Below, one piece after another: positions 50,392-51,470 of a stretch of DNA of 51,470 nucleotides; positions within the stretch are counted from its first letter, which is position 1; every line of letters begins with the position of its first letter. Where the stretch lies: the NCBI GenBank assembly GCA_002148405.1, contig MUGG01000142.1, forward strand, positions 1 through 51,470, read 5' to 3'. The notes beneath the pieces were generated by a model that was not told where the DNA came from, ran no database searches, and saw only the letters and a list, made by a program, of their open reading frames with translations. The stretch is from Alkalinema sp. CACIAM 70d (GTDB lineage Bacteria; Cyanobacteriota; Cyanobacteriia; Leptolyngbyales; Leptolyngbyaceae). A program made the translations under genes and the position numbers.

Positions 50392-51470
50392 TTAACCCGC
50401 CAACTGGATCGATCGGGTTACCAACGTTTCCGCCGTGATGCCATTCAGTGCCATTAACTCGCCCGCAGAAGCCGTGGTTTCTCCGCGCTTCCAAGAGACG
50501 ATATCCCGCTTCACGCCACTCCGCAGCATAATCGGTTCCAGCATATTGGCAGGGCCACCCGTCACACCAATCAACGCATCCCCACCAAACAAGGCATCGA
50601 ACCCGGCATCATCCAAGAAAGTCCCATCGGGTTCCGATGTGGTATCCCACAGAACATCCGTAGGCCGATAGAGACGACGGGGATTAATCACCGAAACGAT
50701 ACGAACCCCATATCCCTGTGCTTCCAGTTGTTGCGCTGCTGCGTATACAGGGTTGAGCGTCATGTCCCCCACCACAGCAAAGACAATTTTCTTACTACCA
50801 TCACTTTCGTGTAGAACTACGCCACCCTTTTGCAATCCTTCCTGCGTTTGGGAAAACGTTGTCCGAATTGGTAGCGGAGATTTACTCGCAGTAATCACCA
50901 CACCTTTGTTAGAAGTGCCCAAGGCCCAGTCATAACAGACTTGGATACTGTTAGCATCCGGTGGGAAGACGGGAAACACATTCCCATTGCGCATCATGGC
51001 AGCAAAATACGCTTCCACTTCCGGGCGTTGGTGCGTCCAACCGTTGCGACCCTGTTCCAGCGCCCCTGCGGTAAACAGCGTAATTGTGGAAGGTGTGGGG
51101 CGACGCAGTTCCGCCATGGCCTGGGTCACGGTTTGCCAAATGGGAAGACCGTTGATCGCGAAGGATTCGTAGGAACACCAAAGGCTACGACCTCCGAACA
51201 GTGCAAGGGCCGCAGCAAAGCCCGCACAGGCGTCTTCATTCAACGGTTCATAGACCTGACCACCGGGGTGCTGGTTATACAGCGGATCTTCCGTGGGGTG
51301 AATAATTTTCAGGGTTTGGTTGATATTGGCCATCCCCGAAGCTTCGTTGCCATCGGCATTGGTGACGACAAATGCGCCATCCTGCTGGCCGACGTAGCCC
51401 ACCAGTTGCCCCATCACCGTCGTGGAAACCTTGGCATCACCCCCGATCGCGTATTCTTGCAAGGGCAATT
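50392..51470 (-). CDS. Phosphoketolase-family enzyme, C-terminal part (5' end outside window)
   Basis: About 358 C-terminal residues of a thiamine-diphosphate enzyme of the phosphoketolase/transketolase superfamily; the N-terminal ThDP-binding half lies beyond the right edge, since the frame is open to the last base. Landmarks are NADGNEASGM, GGRSLWCSYESFAINGLP, GRNGWTHQRPEVEAYF and FPPDANSIQ, which correspond to the central and C-terminal domains of phosphoketolases (compare the usual NGFTHQDP and LPPDANT). Phosphoketolases split xylulose 5-phosphate or fructose 6-phosphate to acetyl-phosphate. Cyanobacteria carry two divergent homologues, and this sequence looks like the less typical one, so activity is not certain. 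Confidence 0.78.
   Translation of the reverse strand, partial: LPLQEYAIGGDAKVSTTVMGQLVGYVGQQDGAFVVTNADGNEASGMANINQTLKIIHPTEDPLYNQHPGGQVYEPLNEDACAGFAAALALFGGRSLWCSYESFAINGLPIWQTVTQAMAELRRPTPSTITLFTAGALEQGRNGWTHQRPEVEAYFAAMMRNGNVFPVFPPDANSIQVCYDWALGTSNKGVVITASKSPLPIRTTFSQTQEGLQKGGVVLHESDGSKKIVFAVVGDMTLNPVYAAAQQLEAQGYGVRIVSVINPRRLYRPTDVLWDTTSEPDGTFLDDAGFDALFGGDALIGVTGGPANMLEPIMLRSGVKRDIVSWKRGETTASAGELMALNGITAETLVTRSIQLAG

Overview
The window is chromosomal DNA of a phycocyanin-bearing cyanobacterium. It carries a psbA gene for photosystem II D1, a cpcBA operon with rod linkers and cpcD, RbcR, the ferredoxin-thioredoxin reductase variable chain and a squalene-hopene cyclase. Copies of the HIP1-type octamer GCGATCGC are very frequent. 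I cannot name the genus from sequence alone. No tRNA, rRNA, CRISPR array or intact insertion sequence was seen.

Layout. 0.4-13.2 kb: a B12-dependent radical SAM enzyme, a PstS-like binding protein, a Tat-exported multicopper oxidase, an SH3-domain membrane protein, a dihaem cytochrome c, a GNAT acetyltransferase, a small conserved-looking protein, ftrV, a zinc-ribbon PP2C phosphatase, an NfeD/SPFH pair and a Zur-type Fur regulator. 13.4-16.3 kb: purS, then a purQ whose frame is broken near its end, then psbA. 16.7-19.2 kb: two response-regulator genes, the second a large multi-domain protein whose first receiver has lost its phosphorylation residues. 19.9-23.7 kb: cpcB-cpcA-cpcC-cpcC-cpcD, with an attenuator-like hairpin after cpcA and a repeat-rich gap between the linkers. 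23.9-38.7 kb: secA, an NAD(P)-binding protein, an FAD monooxygenase, a 2Fe-2S ferredoxin, an unknown protein beside rbcR, a zinc-ribbon Ser/Thr kinase, squalene-hopene cyclase and a glycosyltransferase-TPR membrane protein.

39.1-48.5 kb is the accessory part: a type I restriction-modification locus (hsdR, hsdM, hsdS, all on the minus strand). Two lone MNT-type nucleotidyltransferases and a VapBC toxin-antitoxin pair sit between hsdM and hsdS, and two unidentified small genes (one antitoxin-like) sit between hsdR and hsdM. A small gene with a hairpin leader and a 150-bp MITE-like element border it; a second copy of that element lies inverted at 3.65 kb. The window ends with a CPA1 Na+/H+ antiporter and the C-terminal part of a phosphoketolase-family enzyme that runs off the right edge.

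The points I consider most worth following are the defence/toxin island, the degenerate receiver in the multi-domain regulator, the purQ frameshift, the inverted pair of MITE-like elements, and a set of intergenic tandem repeats with periods of 10-11 and 15-16 nt. No clearly new biological system was identified; the nearest candidate is the composite island.
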